This document shows positions 45,024 to 60,052 of a stretch of 64,000 nucleotides of DNA, one piece after another (position 1 is the first letter of the stretch; each line of letters begins with the position of its first letter). Under the pieces are notes generated by a model, which searched no databases, was not told where the DNA came from, and was given only the letters and a program-made list of their open reading frames with translations. Source of the stretch: Gorsachius magnificus (lineage: Eukaryota > Chordata > Aves > Pelecaniformes > Ardeidae); contig CM067085.1 of NCBI GenBank assembly GCA_034008185.1, forward strand, positions 79,410,275-79,474,274, read 5' to 3'. The position numbers and the translations under genes were made by a program.

Positions 45024-48000
45024 ACCATTAACTTAGGTGAGATCCTTTATTTCCATCTGATGACCTGTACTGGCAACCACCACTGTTACCGCACTGGTAC
45101 CAACAAGTAGACATGCTCATTCATGTGCCGTTAAACAGCATGCATATCCGTAGAGGAAGGCTTGTGAGCAGAAATGAAAGTTTCAGTACGTCTGAATGAA
45201 TCTGTGGGCACTCTGTAGCTATAGCAGATTTTCACCAGCAGCCTTCACAAGACTTTGGAAATGGCTGCTGATTTAAGCTCATCAGAGTCAACAGACAGAA
45301 ACTGCAAGAAGGTGGGCAAAACACGGTTGGATACTGTGATTTCTGAAAACCTAGCGTGCTCCCCGGGAGATGCTTACTTTGGGAAAGAAATTACACCTCT
45401 GCATATTTTCGCAGACAGTCCTGAAGTATGTTATCTTGAAGGGAATGGGAAAAATCAGACATAGTGGGAAATTCCATTAATTTGGTTGACTAAGGTTGGA
45501 GCCCAAAATACTCTAAGCCAAACTTCTTCATAGCAACCTTCCTGGCCAAACTTAGACAGAGTAATTTATATATTTACTGCAAAATAAGGAAATGTGCCCT
45601 AGTCTGCTTGTCCATATGGGGTAAGAGTACAAGCCGAGCTTCTCATTTATGTTTGGGAGGCAGGCCACTGCAGCGTTGGCCAACACCAGCATCCCCAGCC
45701 AGATGCACTGTTGATACGCCCAGATTACCAAGGATCACTCCATATTACAGGGGGAAAAGTAGCTATGACATTTTTCATGATTGTAAAATGTTTTTTTCTG
45801 CATTTTTCACTCTTTCCTATTTCAAGGACAAAAGTCAAAGACGTTAAATACTGGTCAGCCTTGTGGATAGCGGAGGCCTTCAGGTCACATCATTTTTATC
45901 AGAGAAAAAGGGTTTACCTTCATGCATGTTTCCTATGGGGCAAAACTGGGGATGAGACAATTGCCCTTCCCTCCTATAAGTTTCCAGACAGAACATGCAT
46001 AAGTAGAGAGAGGAAATAATATTCAATTCAAATTCAAAAGAATAAACTGCTTTTTTGCAGCAATTTTGGAAATACTGCTCTTGTGGGAGATAAAATTCCC
46101 AAGGTCTCTTTCCAGATGCTGAGGCCTGACAGAAGAGTAGATAATTTCCGTGATGATACTGGTTTTGAGGTTATGCAGGCACAGGAAGAGAACTTCTCCA
46201 AGGAGGGCCAAGTCCATCACCCACCAGGAGAATGAAGAACAAACTCCAGATTAGTCCTATGCCATTCCCCGGTGCTGCAGGAGAGATAGGGAGAAGCACA
46301 GCAGGGAAAAGGTCCCAGAGTAATTCACACCTTTGAATGCCATTGCAAGCCATGCCACCAATGTGGACGTGCAGGAGGCAACCGAATCAAAGTGCCACCA
46401 CCAGAGAGCACCTCACCAAGGAGTGGAGCAGAGCTTGGACCCAGGTTTTGGATATGGGGTGATTATTCCTCTCTGCCTTCTGCAGAAGGAAGCTTCTCTC
46501 CTGCCACAAACAGTGCCACGTTGCCAGCGGAGCCATGGCCAGCACCGCATGGGTGCACCGCATGCAGGGGCTCCACCGCCGAGCTTTGAGCTGCCTTCAT
46601 CTGCACTGGGACCAGGCCACAAAGGGTCTCCAAGATAAGGACAGCAGGCTGGAGTTTGTTTTTAAGTGTCACAGCAAGCCAGTGCAAAGAGCAGAGAACA
46701 TGTTTGATGCATTTATCATCGCCTGTGCTGCTGAAGAGATTCAATGAATGCCCTAAATTAGTACAAGCTCCTGAATCCTAAGGAAATGGAAGAGGGTCTT
46801 GTGAAGGAAAGCAGGAGGCAGATGGTTTCTGCAGTGGAAAAAACCAAATTATTTTTGTTAGAGAATTTTGGAGGTACTGAAGGATCGTTTCTACTGGCAG
46901 CCAAGACACTGGCAGATATAAATGTTATAAAATAGTAATTTAACTGTTATTTCTTCCCTGTCACTCTCACTATGGGATATATGTGATTTTAATTAATAAG
47001 CATAATATCTTCAGCTGGATGGATTTCTGTTTTCTTCTGTGCTCTGTCTCTTCTTTATTTTTCCAAGCAATAACCTAAAATATAATGCACTGACCAGAGC
47101 AGAATGGAACGGACTGAAATATAAGAATCATAAAAATACTTGTTTACAATACAAGGCGTGGATTAATATTAGCAAGCGTTTGAAAGCACTGAAAGAACAT
47201 TTGCAGTCTCCACTTTTATGATCAAGTAAATCCTTGCTTTATGCAGAAAATAATATTCAATAAAGAATACAATCTAAATCTTGAATTATATAAAAATCGC
47301 AACACGTCTTTTTTGTGCTCCTCTAAAATTCAATAAATAGTTCAATAGATCTTCTTTATTCCTTTCACCCTTCTGGGGAAAAAAATGTTTCTTAGGCAAA
47401 GAGCTTGCAGGCCAAATTTCAATCTGAAAATAATCTTTACAGCTGAGTTATAAAACAATGAGAATAAGGGTTTATGATGTGAAAGTTGATGCAGGCTTTA
47501 CTGCTTTGACATGATTGGTGAAGCGGTATTAAAAATAAATAGATTTAAAAAAACAAAGCCAAAAAACCCCGGCATTCTCCATCCTTTGACTAAATAATGG
47601 AAGCTGTATGCTATCATGGCCATATAAATCTAAAGTCTTAAACCACTCCACCCTTATCATCTCTTCCAAAAGAAAAATGTTTATAATAATACATATATTG
47701 ACTTTTGCTTTTTGTTCAATAACAAGATTTACTACCTCACTCTTCAGTCAATTGTAACCTCTTTGGGTCAACAAATCTTGATACTGATCTCAATAGAAGT
47801 CAATACCTGCTTATTACTTACCTCCGCATTTAGAGGCCTATCACAAATTCTTATGGGCATCCCCTTGAACAGAAGAAATGAATACTTTCTGCTCAGTTTC
47901 TGTACAAAATAGGCTTATGTGCTTTTCGCACAGTCATTATTAAAGCCATGGGATGATGCTGTATTTTAGGAAAACAATCTTATACATTAATTTCTGGAAC

Positions 48001-50819
48001 TAGGAACTGAAGATGTTTAGCTTCTCTGTGTTCTTTTCTTAAAAATTCACAGACTGAGCTTCTTGTAATTCCTATTTTCTTCCCACATAAAATATAATTG
48101 AGAAATCTGATATTTTGACTCCACGAACTGAGAAAGGCAAATAACAGTAAAAATTAAAAAGCTACTTGCAAGTAACGATACTCAAACTGGCACCCCAGAA
48201 GTTCAACAGGGAAACATAAGAATAGCTTTTTCGGTTGCATTTGTATAAGGCTAACATAAAAAATGAGCCTTGAAATTCACTCTTACACCTGAATCTGTGT
48301 ATGAATTGATTCCGTACTTACACAGAGTCAATCTTCAGGTAATCTATTTGGTACCTAAAGTGTCAAACATTTGCTATGAGAAGATAATCAAATCAGGATT
48401 TTGTGTCGTATATGTAAACAGATTAAATGGGTATTTAGTTGCCGTACAAGCCAAAGGCTTGTGTAAGAATCTTATCATAGAGTTGGATAATGAGAAATGT
48501 ATTTTAAAATACAGTCTCATCGCACTTGGTTTTGAAAATTGGATTACTTACATCGCGTGTGCGTATTCAGAATGGAAATTGAGAAAATACTGGTACAGAA
48601 GTCCGGAAGACACGGTAAGGAAATGTCAACAGGTTGCAGATGTTACGTTCAAAAGTGGCTGTAGAAGTGTCTGAAGCACCTGCAAGGAACACCACTGCCC
48701 TGGTCCTGTCTAGTTGTGCATGCAGTATAACGCTAGTTGTGCCAAACACAGCAGACAACAGATGGAGCAATGACCCTAACCTTGAATATTATTATTTTGT
48801 TATCTTGTCTCAAAATCTTCATTTCAGAGCATCACAAATAGAAATCAGAGTATTTGTACTTCCAGCAGTGGAAGGATGGAAGGAAAATAATGACGAGGAA
48901 AAATGCATATTCAAGATGTAAATGTAAAATCAATTTTTAACTTTTTCGTTTTAGCCTAGTCAGCACAATTCATATAACACTATTTAAGGCCTGCTTCATC
49001 TTGCACGTTCCCATCACTGTCCCATAACTTCTGCATTATCTGAGGCAACGTGAGGCCATGCACTCTGCTATAACTCTGCTTTCTTGTGTTTGTCGCTTAA
49101 ATCCCAGAGTCTGAAAAACTTCCATAACGTAAAAATGTAGATGTGGTTTATGCACAGCAGATCCCATTCTCAACTTATTGACATCAGATTTGCACATACC
49201 ACAGGGGATAAAAGTAGTGTGAAGCATGAGAATCGTGCCTAGACTTACCCAAGAACTGTATTTGACTAACAAGGTGAGCCAATTCAGGATTAAATAGTTT
49301 TTCAGGCTAAAAAAATCAATATTATTTATAGGATGTGGTAGTAGGCCTAAAAAAACATTTCTAGCTTTTTAAAAATAGATAAAGCTATATTGATTTACAA
49401 AATGTAAGGATTGGGCTGCTCAGATACACAGAACTGTCACGTAAAAGATGTAGGTCGAGAAACACCAATAAAACTCACATTCATCTAATTAGTTGAAGAG
49501 CACCATGAAAGGTCAAGCAAGGTTAAAGTGCTCTGTCTAGCATCTGATATTCCTGCCAGATGACAAATTATTCTTTATGACCAGCTTTAATGATCCTCTC
49601 CGACAGTCTGGTGAAAGCCACGTGCTCTCCGGGCAGAGGGACTGCGACAGGGAGGCACCGAGAGCCTCCTGCCTCCATCACACCCCATCCCCAACCATGG
49701 CTGACCCTCTGCTGAGCCCGGTCTAATGGCAGCGCCATCGTTTACACCCTCATAGCAAAACAACCAGATCTATAGGATGTGTTGGTCCAAACCACACATC
49801 CCCATCCCCTCTGCTACAGATCTCCAGGAAGAGGAGGAGTGCAAAGGTGCTGCAGAAGGGCAGACGTGGTGGGATGCAGCCAGGAGTTATAAAAGAGAAT
49901 GCATATGACCCAGAGCTGCTGTGTGGAAGCTCTCCCTGCACACCAAGAGATACAGCAAAGATCCATCTAACAGAGAGAAAATGCTAAAATTGAACTACAG
50001 TAGCTTCCACAGGATCCAGGATTTGGTTTTTATTCTAGCAAAAGGTGAGGATTATATTTACTGACCCTGACTGTGATGCATTTCCTTCACAAGAACTGGT
50101 ATTAGCAAAACCATCTCCAAATTAAAACATTAGCACATTTTTATGTGATACTGATTAAAGTGGGTGGACTTTGGATACCGTGATATGAAGGATGACAGTA
50201 ATCAACGCGGATGAAGTGCCGGCAGAAACACAGCAGAAATTCAACAGAGATCAAGTGCCAGAGTAAGGGAAAGTGAAGAAAAGAGGAAGAGACTAGAAAA
50301 CATTTCTTGAGGGCAAAAATAAGGTTAAGGATGATCATTAATGTGCTGCTGACACTCCGCAGTTATAATGAGGACTGTGCAAATGAATATATAATAAAGA
50401 CTAATAATAATAGTTGGGTAGCACCAGCTAGATGGGAAGAGGCAGAGGACAATAGGAAGATTGGTCTAATAACAGAGACATTCTACCCTGGCTGTGGCAA
50501 GCGCTTGGAAGATGCTCAGGGGGAGGAAATCTCCATGGAGATTCATGAAAGCTGTTCCTTATTATTATTTTGCAGAGATATTTCTACCCCTGCACAAGCC
50601 CCGAGGCCTGTTCAGATTTCCTGAAGGTCCTAGAAGATGAAACCTAACTTTGAAATGGGAAGAGCTTAAGTGTAAGCCGTGTTTTACAATCTTCTGAAGG
50701 AGGTAGGCTATCCAAAGGTCTATCTGCGGAGAGGCTTTTCAGCCCTGCTACCACACCACGGTCCCAGCTCTGACAACCCACCTCTCCCAAGAATCTCCTG
50801 TGCATTTTAAAATATCACT
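45024..50819. other. 5.8 kb noncoding stretch, no gene recognised
   Basis: AT-rich, especially 46900-48300. Open frames include one of 134 codons at 48270-48674, which opens with TTG and has no methionine inside, so it is not a credible gene. No young repeats are seen. Confidence 0.6.
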
Positions 50820-51163
50820 TATAGAATCACAGAATCATTTGGGTTGGAAAAGCCCTTTAAGATCATCAAGCCCAACCGTTACCCTAACCCTGCCATCCCA
50901 CCACTAAACCCTGTCCCTAAGCACCTCGTCTGCCTGGCTTTTAAATTCCCCCAGGGATGGGGACTTGACCCCTTCCCTGGGCAGCCCCTTCCAGTGCTCG
51001 ACAACCCTTTCTGTGAAGAAATTTTTCCTAATGTCCAACCTAAATCTGCCTTGGTGCAACTTCAGACCATTTGCCCTCGCCCTATTGCCTGTACCAGGGA
51101 GAAGAGACCGACTCCCACCTCGCTACAGCCTCCTTTCAGGTAGTTGTAGAGGGCGATAAGGCC
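50820..51163 (-). mobile_element. CR1 LINE fragment (copy 13)
   Basis: The + strand starts with 'tatagaatcacagaatcatt', then the second-subfamily tail 'aagccctttaagatcatcaa'. It continues through 'gcttttaaattcccccaggg' and 'tgtgaagaaatttttcctaa' to 'tcaggtagttgtagagggcg'. The minus strand carries the ORF2 C-terminal codons without a complete protein. The octamer tail is short. Its text is closer to the family consensus than copies 5 and 6. Confidence 0.95.
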
Positions 51164-52694
51164 TCAACTTACCAGGTTTTGGTTTCAAAGCATCGTCACG
51201 TTAGGATCGCTGACCAAACACAGGGTTCTGGATGAGTGTCTTTATAGAGCAGAGAGAAACAGCATGACAAGGAGAGGGGGAAATACTGAAATGTTTGGGT
51301 TTGCTCCATGCTAACACGTGCACCTCTTATTTTCTGAAACAGAGTTCATTTAGCCAGGATATAAACCATTACCACTATTTGAAAAACTGAGCTCCCTCAT
51401 TCACTATTTTCTACAGCTGCAGAATTAATAGGATTGATTACAGCTAGCATTCGACTTGATTGTATTTTAATTGAAAATGTTCAGGTGTGTTAAAGATTTT
51501 CTACTATCAGCCTTTCGCATGACAAGAGATGATGAGGCTGATGGAGCTACCAATGCAGCCAAATTTTAAGTGGGGTTTTGACTGGGAGGGTTATCGTTTC
51601 GGGAACCTCTCAAGTGCCGGCACGTATTTCGCTGGCAGAAAGCACAAAGTACTATTGTGTTATGTATTCCACCCAAGTTTCTCACTTGGAAATAGTTATG
51701 ATTGTCATCCTTGGCCAGTTTTAAATTGACATTTTTATCACAACATTCCTGGCATGGTACAGCAAGTTACTTGCTTGTGAGTAGTTATCAGCTGGCAAAA
51801 ATTTAAAAGGCGGTTGGCTGATGAAAATTATACGCCAAGAGCGATACAGAGACAACAAAATAACCAAAAGGCGCAAAGGCAGCAAAGATTCTTTAAAAAT
51901 AATAATAAAAAAAATCTTTTCAGAGAAAGGAAACTTCTACATGCAGAGAGTCATAAATTGCACATCTTCATCTAATATTTGATCATCAAAAAGCTAATAA
52001 TTAAAACTGGGAAGGTTAGGTTGGTCAAGTTTTATGGCTGAGCACACTCCCTGAGCATGCTCAAATCAACACTTATGAGATTAATTTCTAAGCTCTTCAA
52101 ATTCTGAATCTCCAAGGTTTATGCTGTCTGTGCATTGTTTGCATAATACAGTTTTATACTGCTAAAGCACCACCTATAAAGGGATTATTTTCATATTCAG
52201 CGCATTAAAGACACAGCACAAGTCATAGATATCGCACTGTGTTTATGCCTGAGATAGCAGGTAAAGCGTCTCTCGTTCCGATTATCTGTGAAGCAAACGT
52301 AGGAACGTGGATGTTTTGGGAGAGAGTGTACCCTTAGTGAAATTAATTCCCCAATGGTTTTATTAAAGTCTGCAAATTGCATTATTTTCCCATCATATTT
52401 GAAATATTGCACTTCCTTAATGCTTGCTCTAACCCATGGCATGCCATCTTCCCTGGGGTGTCTAGACATGGTGTCTTAGATTTATGTGTATGATCTCAGT
52501 GTGTTACAACATCACTCCTGACTAATGCATTATTACAATACTTACATATATTCCCAAGTGTCACTGTATTGATTAGAAAATCACCAATCTGCATATGCAC
52601 ACCATCTGTGCTTCGGAGAAGCAAAACACGCAGGATAACATTCGCCTTACTCAAAGGGAAATTCAGATACCGCTAAAAGAACAAATGGGAACCC

Positions 52695-52715
52695 TTTTTT
52701 TTTTTTTTTTTTTTT
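52695..52715 (+). repeat. T21 mononucleotide run
   Basis: Twenty-one T residues, a simple repeat. Confidence 0.95.
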
Positions 52716-54927
52716 ACGTAGTGTTTTGTAAAATAACAAAGAAAATGACTACCGTTTCTGCAGAACAACAGTCCGTGCCTCTGATGGCTTAAAGCAGAAG
52801 CCTTCTCGCTACGCAGCAAGGAGATTTACCTTTAGCAACCATATGCAAACAGTCTGCCCGTTCAGAGATAGCAAATAATGTGGAAGGGAAGCGTACTGCT
52901 GCAATGAATTTTAAAAATCTCAGCTCGGGTGCAGGAACAGGGGACTTCTCAGCAGAAGGGGCTGTAGTCAGCAGCGAGCCCTTTCCCAGCTGAAAGCTGC
53001 AAGAGTGGTTGTAAAAGATGAATGAGGCCCTTGCTTACTGGGGTGAAATGCTTTTAAAGGACAAGAATCTGCTTATCTTTGATTGATTGCTCAGGCTGAT
53101 ACTTTCCTTTATAAAGTTTATTGACTACAAGCCCATAAATCAAAGAAAAACAAATCACAAGTTCAATTTTGGGGGCATTGACATCCTGCCATCTTGCAGC
53201 AATAGCTTAGAAGTCACAGGGCAAGGGAAGAGGAGGGATACGGGGGATTCACAGAGACAAAAGCATCTATTTCAGCTAAGCTATTGCTTCAAATGTTTGC
53301 AAATGATTATTCGTTTGTGCCCTATGATTTTTTAAGTCGAGAGAAGAAATGCAGACAACCAAGCTACCCGGATTATTTTCTTAAAGTCCTTAAAGGCAGA
53401 ATTTATGATTAACAGCCATACTTCCCATCGTGGTCCCGCCTGTCTCTCCGGTTCTGGGAGATGACAGTCACATTCCCACAAAACCCTCACCCTCCGTGAG
53501 GACACTACATTCACAATTCAAACTATCAAAGCAAGAATCAGCTTTCTTTCAGGGGGGATTTGAGGGTTCGGGAAGCTCAAAACCTCCATAGGGAAACACC
53601 CTGTATGGTTGAACGTAAAGCAAGCGCTAGCCATAGATCTTGCTCCTATGGGGCACGCGGTATAATACGACAGCATGCTAATACAGATTAATCTGTGCCA
53701 TTGTCCTTGACACACGGTTCTATTGTGTCTTCTTTTAAAGTCAACGCTCAGGTCACTGGAACATCTGGTGTTTAACAAAAAAAAAATCCCATTCTGAAAT
53801 GCTAAGTGTGTTGAAACAAATGATACTGTACTATCATTATACAGTGCGACCTCGCTGCTAGGGGTCTAATTTCAAGGCTACCCTGTCTGAACTACATTAT
53901 TATTAGTGGGTTTATAATTCCCATCTTGCCACAGTACACAAAATACCTAATTATCAAAAGTGGCCTTTTAAAAGTGGGATCGTGTTCTGCGTAACTGCGA
54001 CTGACTGTTGCTTTCTTTCCATTTTATCTTTGGAGACATCTGGGAGTGCTCAGCCTGCATGCTGTGGAGCGCCCTGGCCTCGACCCAGCAGAGCGCTTGA
54101 GCATGAACATGTACTTAGACACTCAAACAGCCCCCTATATTTTAGCAGGACACGTTTTTAAGTTAGGTGCACGCTAAGTTACCTTGCTCAATGTATGAAC
54201 TGGGCTCACCGCGTCAGCCAGAAATTGCGCAGCGCTCAGTATTGCCTCCTCCCCGTCGTACACCCTGTTATCTCCAGCTTGTGCGCCGATCTAACCTCGT
54301 GCTCGGCGCTGGGAAAGGCTGACGCGGCCGTCGAGGAGGAGGCTGAAGATTGGGGACGTGATTGGTAGCAAAGAGTAAGCAGCTTTGGTTCACAGGAGTA
54401 TTTCCATGGTGTTTAATATGAAAAAGAAAAAGGAAAGGGTGATGTTTCTGCCCTAGAAGGTATCCCCACGCCTTACATCACTGCCGGCCCCACGCCCCTC
54501 GCCCACCGCTCCGCCAGCAGAGATTCCCCATGGAACCAAACACACAGGTTGTCTCTGCAGGATCCTAGGGCATCTCACAAACCTTCTGCGGAAAAGACCA
54601 AGGGCTTCCAGTGGCCCGATGACCCTTAGCTGGCCTGAAGCAGATCGCAAGGTCTCTTAGCGTTCCAGCTTTCCCAATTAGCAGAAAGGCACAGCACCCA
54701 AGCCGGGCTCTTCCGGCTGCGTTGCCTTTGTGCTGTGAGTCACGGTGGGCTGATTCTCCCCCACTTCCCAGATCGGGCAGTCGTTTATGCCCCAGCAAAG
54801 CAAGTATGAAACATTACTACTCTACTTTTTCACCTGATCTGCCCTTGCTCTGCAAGCACAGGTGGAAAGGAATTAGCCCTGAGAAATAACACCGGTAGCT
54901 GAGTACTACGTATCTGACACACCAACC

Positions 54928-54946
54928 TTTTTTTTTTTTTTTTTTT
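54928..54946 (+). repeat. T19 mononucleotide run
   Basis: Nineteen T residues, a simple repeat. Confidence 0.95.
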
Positions 54947-57900
54947 ATAAGGTGGAAAAAATCTCAGCAATCAAGAGCACGGAAAATTACTATAGGCATC
55001 TATGAACTGAAACGTGTGAGTCTCAAAGCCTGAGAAGGGACCAGTACCTCCAGCTGTTGAGAAAAGGGAACGCCGCTAAGGCGAGCATGCAGGTGTATTT
55101 ACAAAGAGCAAGGGATGCACATGCTGAGCCAAGCAAAGAAGGGGCAACGGGAGGAGGCTGGAGGTCGCTCGGCACAGGAAAATAACAGCCCAGAAAATGC
55201 CTTTGACTCACAGCAGGGCTGGAGGAGGAGGACGTGGCTGTTCTGCTGTGACTTGGGCCAAGGTGAAGTCATTCCCGGTTGTTCTAAATGAGATTTCTGC
55301 CACGAGGTCCCAGCTGATCTCCATGAGAAGTTTATGTATGGTTTCTGAAAAGAAGGAAAAAGAAAAAAAGGCTGACACCGCCAAATGAGAAGACAGCATC
55401 GTGGAATCCGTCGCCGAAGACCTAATCTCATTAACTCCTTCTAAGATTTCAGCCGTCAGTCTGTAGTTGGCAGCTAGTGGAGAACTGAGTACAATGAATG
55501 AGACATCTTTTAAACATTATTTTTTCAGGCCATCTTCCTGATCTTTTATACTTGTTTGTTCTGCAGTTTCTTAGAAGTTACAACTGCCGAAGGAAGTAGA
55601 GAAAATTCAGGAAAAAAAAAAAAATAACCTGCTCTCCTATGCAGCTTCATGCCTCTGGGTCAGTGATTAACAAAGACAAGGTCCTACTGCAGGGAAGCTA
55701 AATGGAGTTCATTATGGACATGAAAGTTAGCAGGGCCAAAAAGGTGAGACTATAGGAAAGAGGATGAAATAGGAGCCTAACAAGTGTGGATTTTACTTCC
55801 TAAGTGCAATAAGGACAGCTTTTAACTACCAACTACTCTAAAAAAAAATATATATATAGCTAATAGTGCCTTTAAGATAGGTACTGTCCTATATACTATA
55901 CTATGCTCTCTTGTATATACTCAGGAAAATTAAATTTATAATGTTTTACTTAAAAAATTGTGTTGCGCTGCAATGAGCAATCTTTGTCTTACAGACTAAA
56001 AATTTGTTTTTGCATGTTTTTCCTGGTAAAATTAAGAAAATGGAAAGAAAGATGAACAGCGTTTAAGTGGAGTGGAACAATGTCATTAAACCCGGATGGA
56101 GACATCTACCTCAAACCCCCACAAAACTATGAGTTTGTCACCAGTCCTTATTCATTGCTTGGGTGCCTTGGGAATGCTGGTGCTTCCTGGGGTGCTTCCC
56201 AACAACAAACTTGCCGGAGAAGGAGACTACAGACAGCTTGCTCCTATACACACTGGCAGAGCCTGGGACTACAGCCAGCAGACACTGAGATAGGAGAGGA
56301 TTTTCTTGGCCCTGAAGTCTGCAAGATAATTTTTGGCCACACACCGCCATACTGGGTACCTGGGTGACGCAAAGAGGGTCAGCTCTTACAGTGGGTCATA
56401 TTTTATCCCCAAAATTTACAGTGAGCAATCACTCTTTCGGGTGTACTTCTGGTTTAGGCCATTTCCACTTTCTTTGGTTTTACACTGGCCCTACACCCTG
56501 TTCTTGTCTTTTATTAGAGAACCTGAAGTTTTCTGCTATGACTGCCAAAATCCTGCATTACCAAAGAGCCCAGGTGGCTTCATTGTGACCCTCCCAAGGT
56601 GATGTTTGAGTAGGCACCAGTCAACCGGTGACCATGAGACACTGGCCACTGTAGAAGTTCTTTAAAAGTGGAGCTCACCTGCAAAAGAGGTATGTGATGG
56701 TGAGGCTAGAAAATCAAGTCCTTTTTGAAATAACTTATTTGATCAGCCTAGAAAAAACAGGCCCAAAGGAATTATGAAAAGTAGCAAACCAAAGTCTCCA
56801 TGAGGCTTCAGGCCACAAGAGATCAAAGGCTCCTAAGGAGGAGCGTGTAGGCAAATACCTTTGTCAGGACGTACATCCAGTAACTTCAGTGGGTAAATAC
56901 AGGTTTTCAGGGAAATTAGAGGATTAAATGTGACTTTGAGGTCCTTGATTCCAGGATTGCCTGACACTTGGAAAACTGGGAAGAACAAGGAGAGTGGATA
57001 AGTAGCCGATAAATAGCAATATATTACTTGGTCACTGTAACAACCTCAAGAATCTCTGTATAGATCAGAGCTCTCTGTAATTTTAACCATCTAGAAGTAT
57101 GCCAACAACATCTTTTACTTTATTTCTTTTGTTGCAAATATTTTAGTGTTGCATAAATGATTCTTCTGAATTAACAACAATAGTTACACTTTTCTGGAGG
57201 AGAGGACTCCTGCCCTTTTATGAGATACCATTTAGGAGATGATATGTTGTCTAAGCAACCCTTAGAATAGGCAGGAAGAATCAGATGTTAGAGTAAATTA
57301 ATGTGGCATTAACTTGCTTCCAACAGCTTGTTAATGGAAGTGAATTCAACAAGAAGCATGTCCTAGAAGGGGGGAAACTGTCCCCGTTTGCACCGTTGAG
57401 CAAAGCAAACCTCAAAATAAAGCAAGAGGGTGGACAAAAAGCGCTACTTGCCATGAGCATCCCTGAACAACTGCAGTCTCGGCAGAGAAGGCAGGGATGA
57501 AACTATGCAAGTCTGAGTAAACCAGGCAAGAAGGAAAAGGAACCAACGGACGGGCAAAAATGTGAACGTTCAGCAATCGTTAGCATCAGAATTTTGATGA
57601 AACTTCCTAGGACCTTACAGCCACGTTGTTCTTCAGAAGGTGAAGAGCAGTTTGAAGTAGGGCTCTGTGATTTAAAATTCTTAAGTATGTGGGTGCAAAT
57701 TTGGCTTGTAATAGCAAAAAGGTACCCCCAAAATAATAGCGAAATAGTAGCAAAAAACCCCTACTATACTGGCACTTGGTGATAATCATTATAAGGGCAT
57801 CACTGAACCATGTGAGATCTTGAAAATATCATACTTTTAACTTTGCTCCCACTGTTACGTGTTCTCAGACTTGAAGAGAAAATGAAGAACCTAGTTTGGT

Positions 57901-58232
57901 ATTTGGCTCAGATAATAACAGTTATAAAAATAGATTAACTGTCAGTATCATGAATTAATATCACAGAGCTACAGAGACTCAAATAACAGGCTTAAACCAT
58001 AAGCAAAGAAGCAAGAACACAAAGCTTATGCTTTGACCTGGGAAAGGACAGCCGCACCACTGCCGCAGAAAAATGCTTACATAAAATCAAATTTGCGTTT
58101 AATAATGCTTTTAAAATCTACATTTTGGTTTGTTCTCCATGTAGAGGCAGCTTTTGATGTTAAAGCATAACACGCTAGCTACAAAAGATGTTGCTTAGCT
58201 TAAAAATCTACAGCTTTTAGTTCGTGCTTTCA

Positions 58233-58252
58233 ATTTTTTTTCTCTCCCCCCC

Positions 58253-58280
<28 letters not shown>
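58233..58280 (+). repeat. Pyrimidine tract ending in T24
   Basis: A nearly pure C/T stretch (tttttttctctcccccccct, then gc, then T24 at 58257-58280). It is probably a simple-repeat expansion. A reversed old retroposon poly(A) tail is possible, but no body is seen to its right. Confidence 0.9.
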
Positions 58281-58283
<3 letters not shown>

Positions 58284-60052
58284 AACCTCTGAATGTCTAA
58301 ATGATAACATGTTTCAAGTAGCTGTTCCTTCCCTGGAGTTGAACAAAATTGAAAAGATCAAAGTTAGTGCAATCTTGTTCAAAGGTGAAGAGGTGAAATC
58401 TTACGTGCGCTGGAGGATCAGAGCAAATACAAAAGCACAATGCTTAGTGCACGACACCTGAAGCCCACTTTCATCAAGGCACCTCATTTTCATCTGAATT
58501 CAGAGTATACCTCATTTTATGGTAAAATAAGGAACAGGATTAGCTTGTTGTCAAAGAAAAGAAGCCCTTCCCCACCACCAAAAAGTAAACATCAGTAAAA
58601 GGTGAAAATGGTCAATTTTTTTTTTAGAATGACTAAATTCATCACATTACTTCTTTATTCCTCCTTTAAGCAGCATTTATATAATTGAGCAAGATTAAGC
58701 CATTACACCCACGATGTTTCAAGTATCATAATGCTGTTGATAGTTGAAGAGTTTCTTGAAGAAACACTGTGTTTTGATGGGGGCTGCAGAGAGGGACATC
58801 TAAAAAGGGTCTGTTTTTTTCCATAAAATCTTCATGTGACTGATGTGCCCTGACATAATGTATCACGATGAAATACAGCTGCCAAAAAAGAACTTCAAAT
58901 GATGCCCTTTTTCTGGAGAGGAAAAAGAAAAAAAAAACAGTGATAAGAAAATAGGTACCTTTTCAGCAAAGCTTTTAAATCTTTAAAAGCACGGCAACCA
59001 GTAAAAAGGTTCTCAGGTAAAGGCTTCTTTACTCAATTTTGTCTAAGTACCTGGAAGCTAAATGGGGGGGAAAAGGGTATGGAAAATAATGCTCCAGGCT
59101 CTGTGAGACCTGGAGACATCCTGAACACAAGACACCTTGACATGGGAAGACAAGAGGGTTTTAATGTCCTTCTCCTACCGTGGCATTTCCAAAGACACTG
59201 GAAGGTCCATTTCCAAATTGTTGGGAATTGCACTATGTTACGCTAATAACGCTGATCTGATTCTGTTTTAGCATAAACCTGGACTTAAGCACGGCAAAGC
59301 GGCCACAAACAGGCAAACACTCAGAAGCTGAATAGAAATCCACACTTCAGTTTTCCCTTTTTGAATAGATTGAGTTTCTTTTGCATATTTTCCTGTCCTC
59401 GGGCTCTTGCTATAGGGTGCTCTTAAATTCCAACCTATACTTCGCTGCCTGAAAGCTATAAGTATTATTGTATATGTTGTCTATTACGGGTCAAACCTTG
59501 ACCTGAACATCAGGTCTGCTCAGGACTACTGTAAAAGTCCTTTATATACAGCCCTCCTAGGAGCCATCCCACAAAGCTACCTGCCAAAGCCTGTTTCTCA
59601 AGGATTCACCCAGCATATTCACACCCAAATTCCCAATTTTGTCTTCTTTCAAACCTCAAGACTGTGAGAAAATCTGCTAAAAAAGGTGTTGCGTCTTCCA
59701 GTGGTAGGTCCAGAAAATGAACCCCTGGAAATAGAGTGTGTGGAGATGCTGGGGTCTGCAGGCTGGGTGTGATCCGGGCTCCAGGGACGGAACAGAGACG
59801 AAGGTGTCAAGACAACCGAAGAAGAGAGACCCAAAGATTAAGAAAGCACATGCAGAAAGTCAACATAATACATATGCATGATCAGGCCGGGTGCAACTGA
59901 ATCTTTCAGCAAACTACTGCCTTATACTAGATCAGAAATTATGTCGGTCAAACTTACTGCCAATTGGCACACATTCCTACTAGTTTTCCTCTTAGATATG
60001 TGAACATCCACCTCCATCTCACAAAGCATGATCTAAAATACACATAGGCAGG

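Larger units (their letters stand above)
51164..60052. other. 8.9 kb noncoding stretch, no gene recognised
   Basis: AT-rich with T21 at 52695-52715, T19 at 54928-54946 and a pyrimidine tract ending in T24 at 58257-58280. A 90-codon ATG frame at 52197-52469 (minus) and a 110-codon frame at 55099-55431 (minus) match nothing I recognise. TA alternation is seen at 55848-55857. No interspersed repeat is recognised. Confidence 0.6.

Noticed and set aside
48270..48674. 134-codon open frame on the + strand in AT-rich DNA
   Set aside because: It starts with TTG, contains no internal methionine and resembles no family I know. A stop-free stretch of this length is expected by chance in 64 kb.
52197..52469. 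90-codon ATG frame on the minus strand with a protein-like composition
   Set aside because: No recognisable domain, no promoter or splice context, and a length expected by chance.
58233..58280. Pyrimidine tract as a splice-site tract or reversed poly(A) tail
   Set aside because: It is followed by T24 and then aag, with no coding frame or retroposon body adjacent, so a simple repeat is the safer reading.
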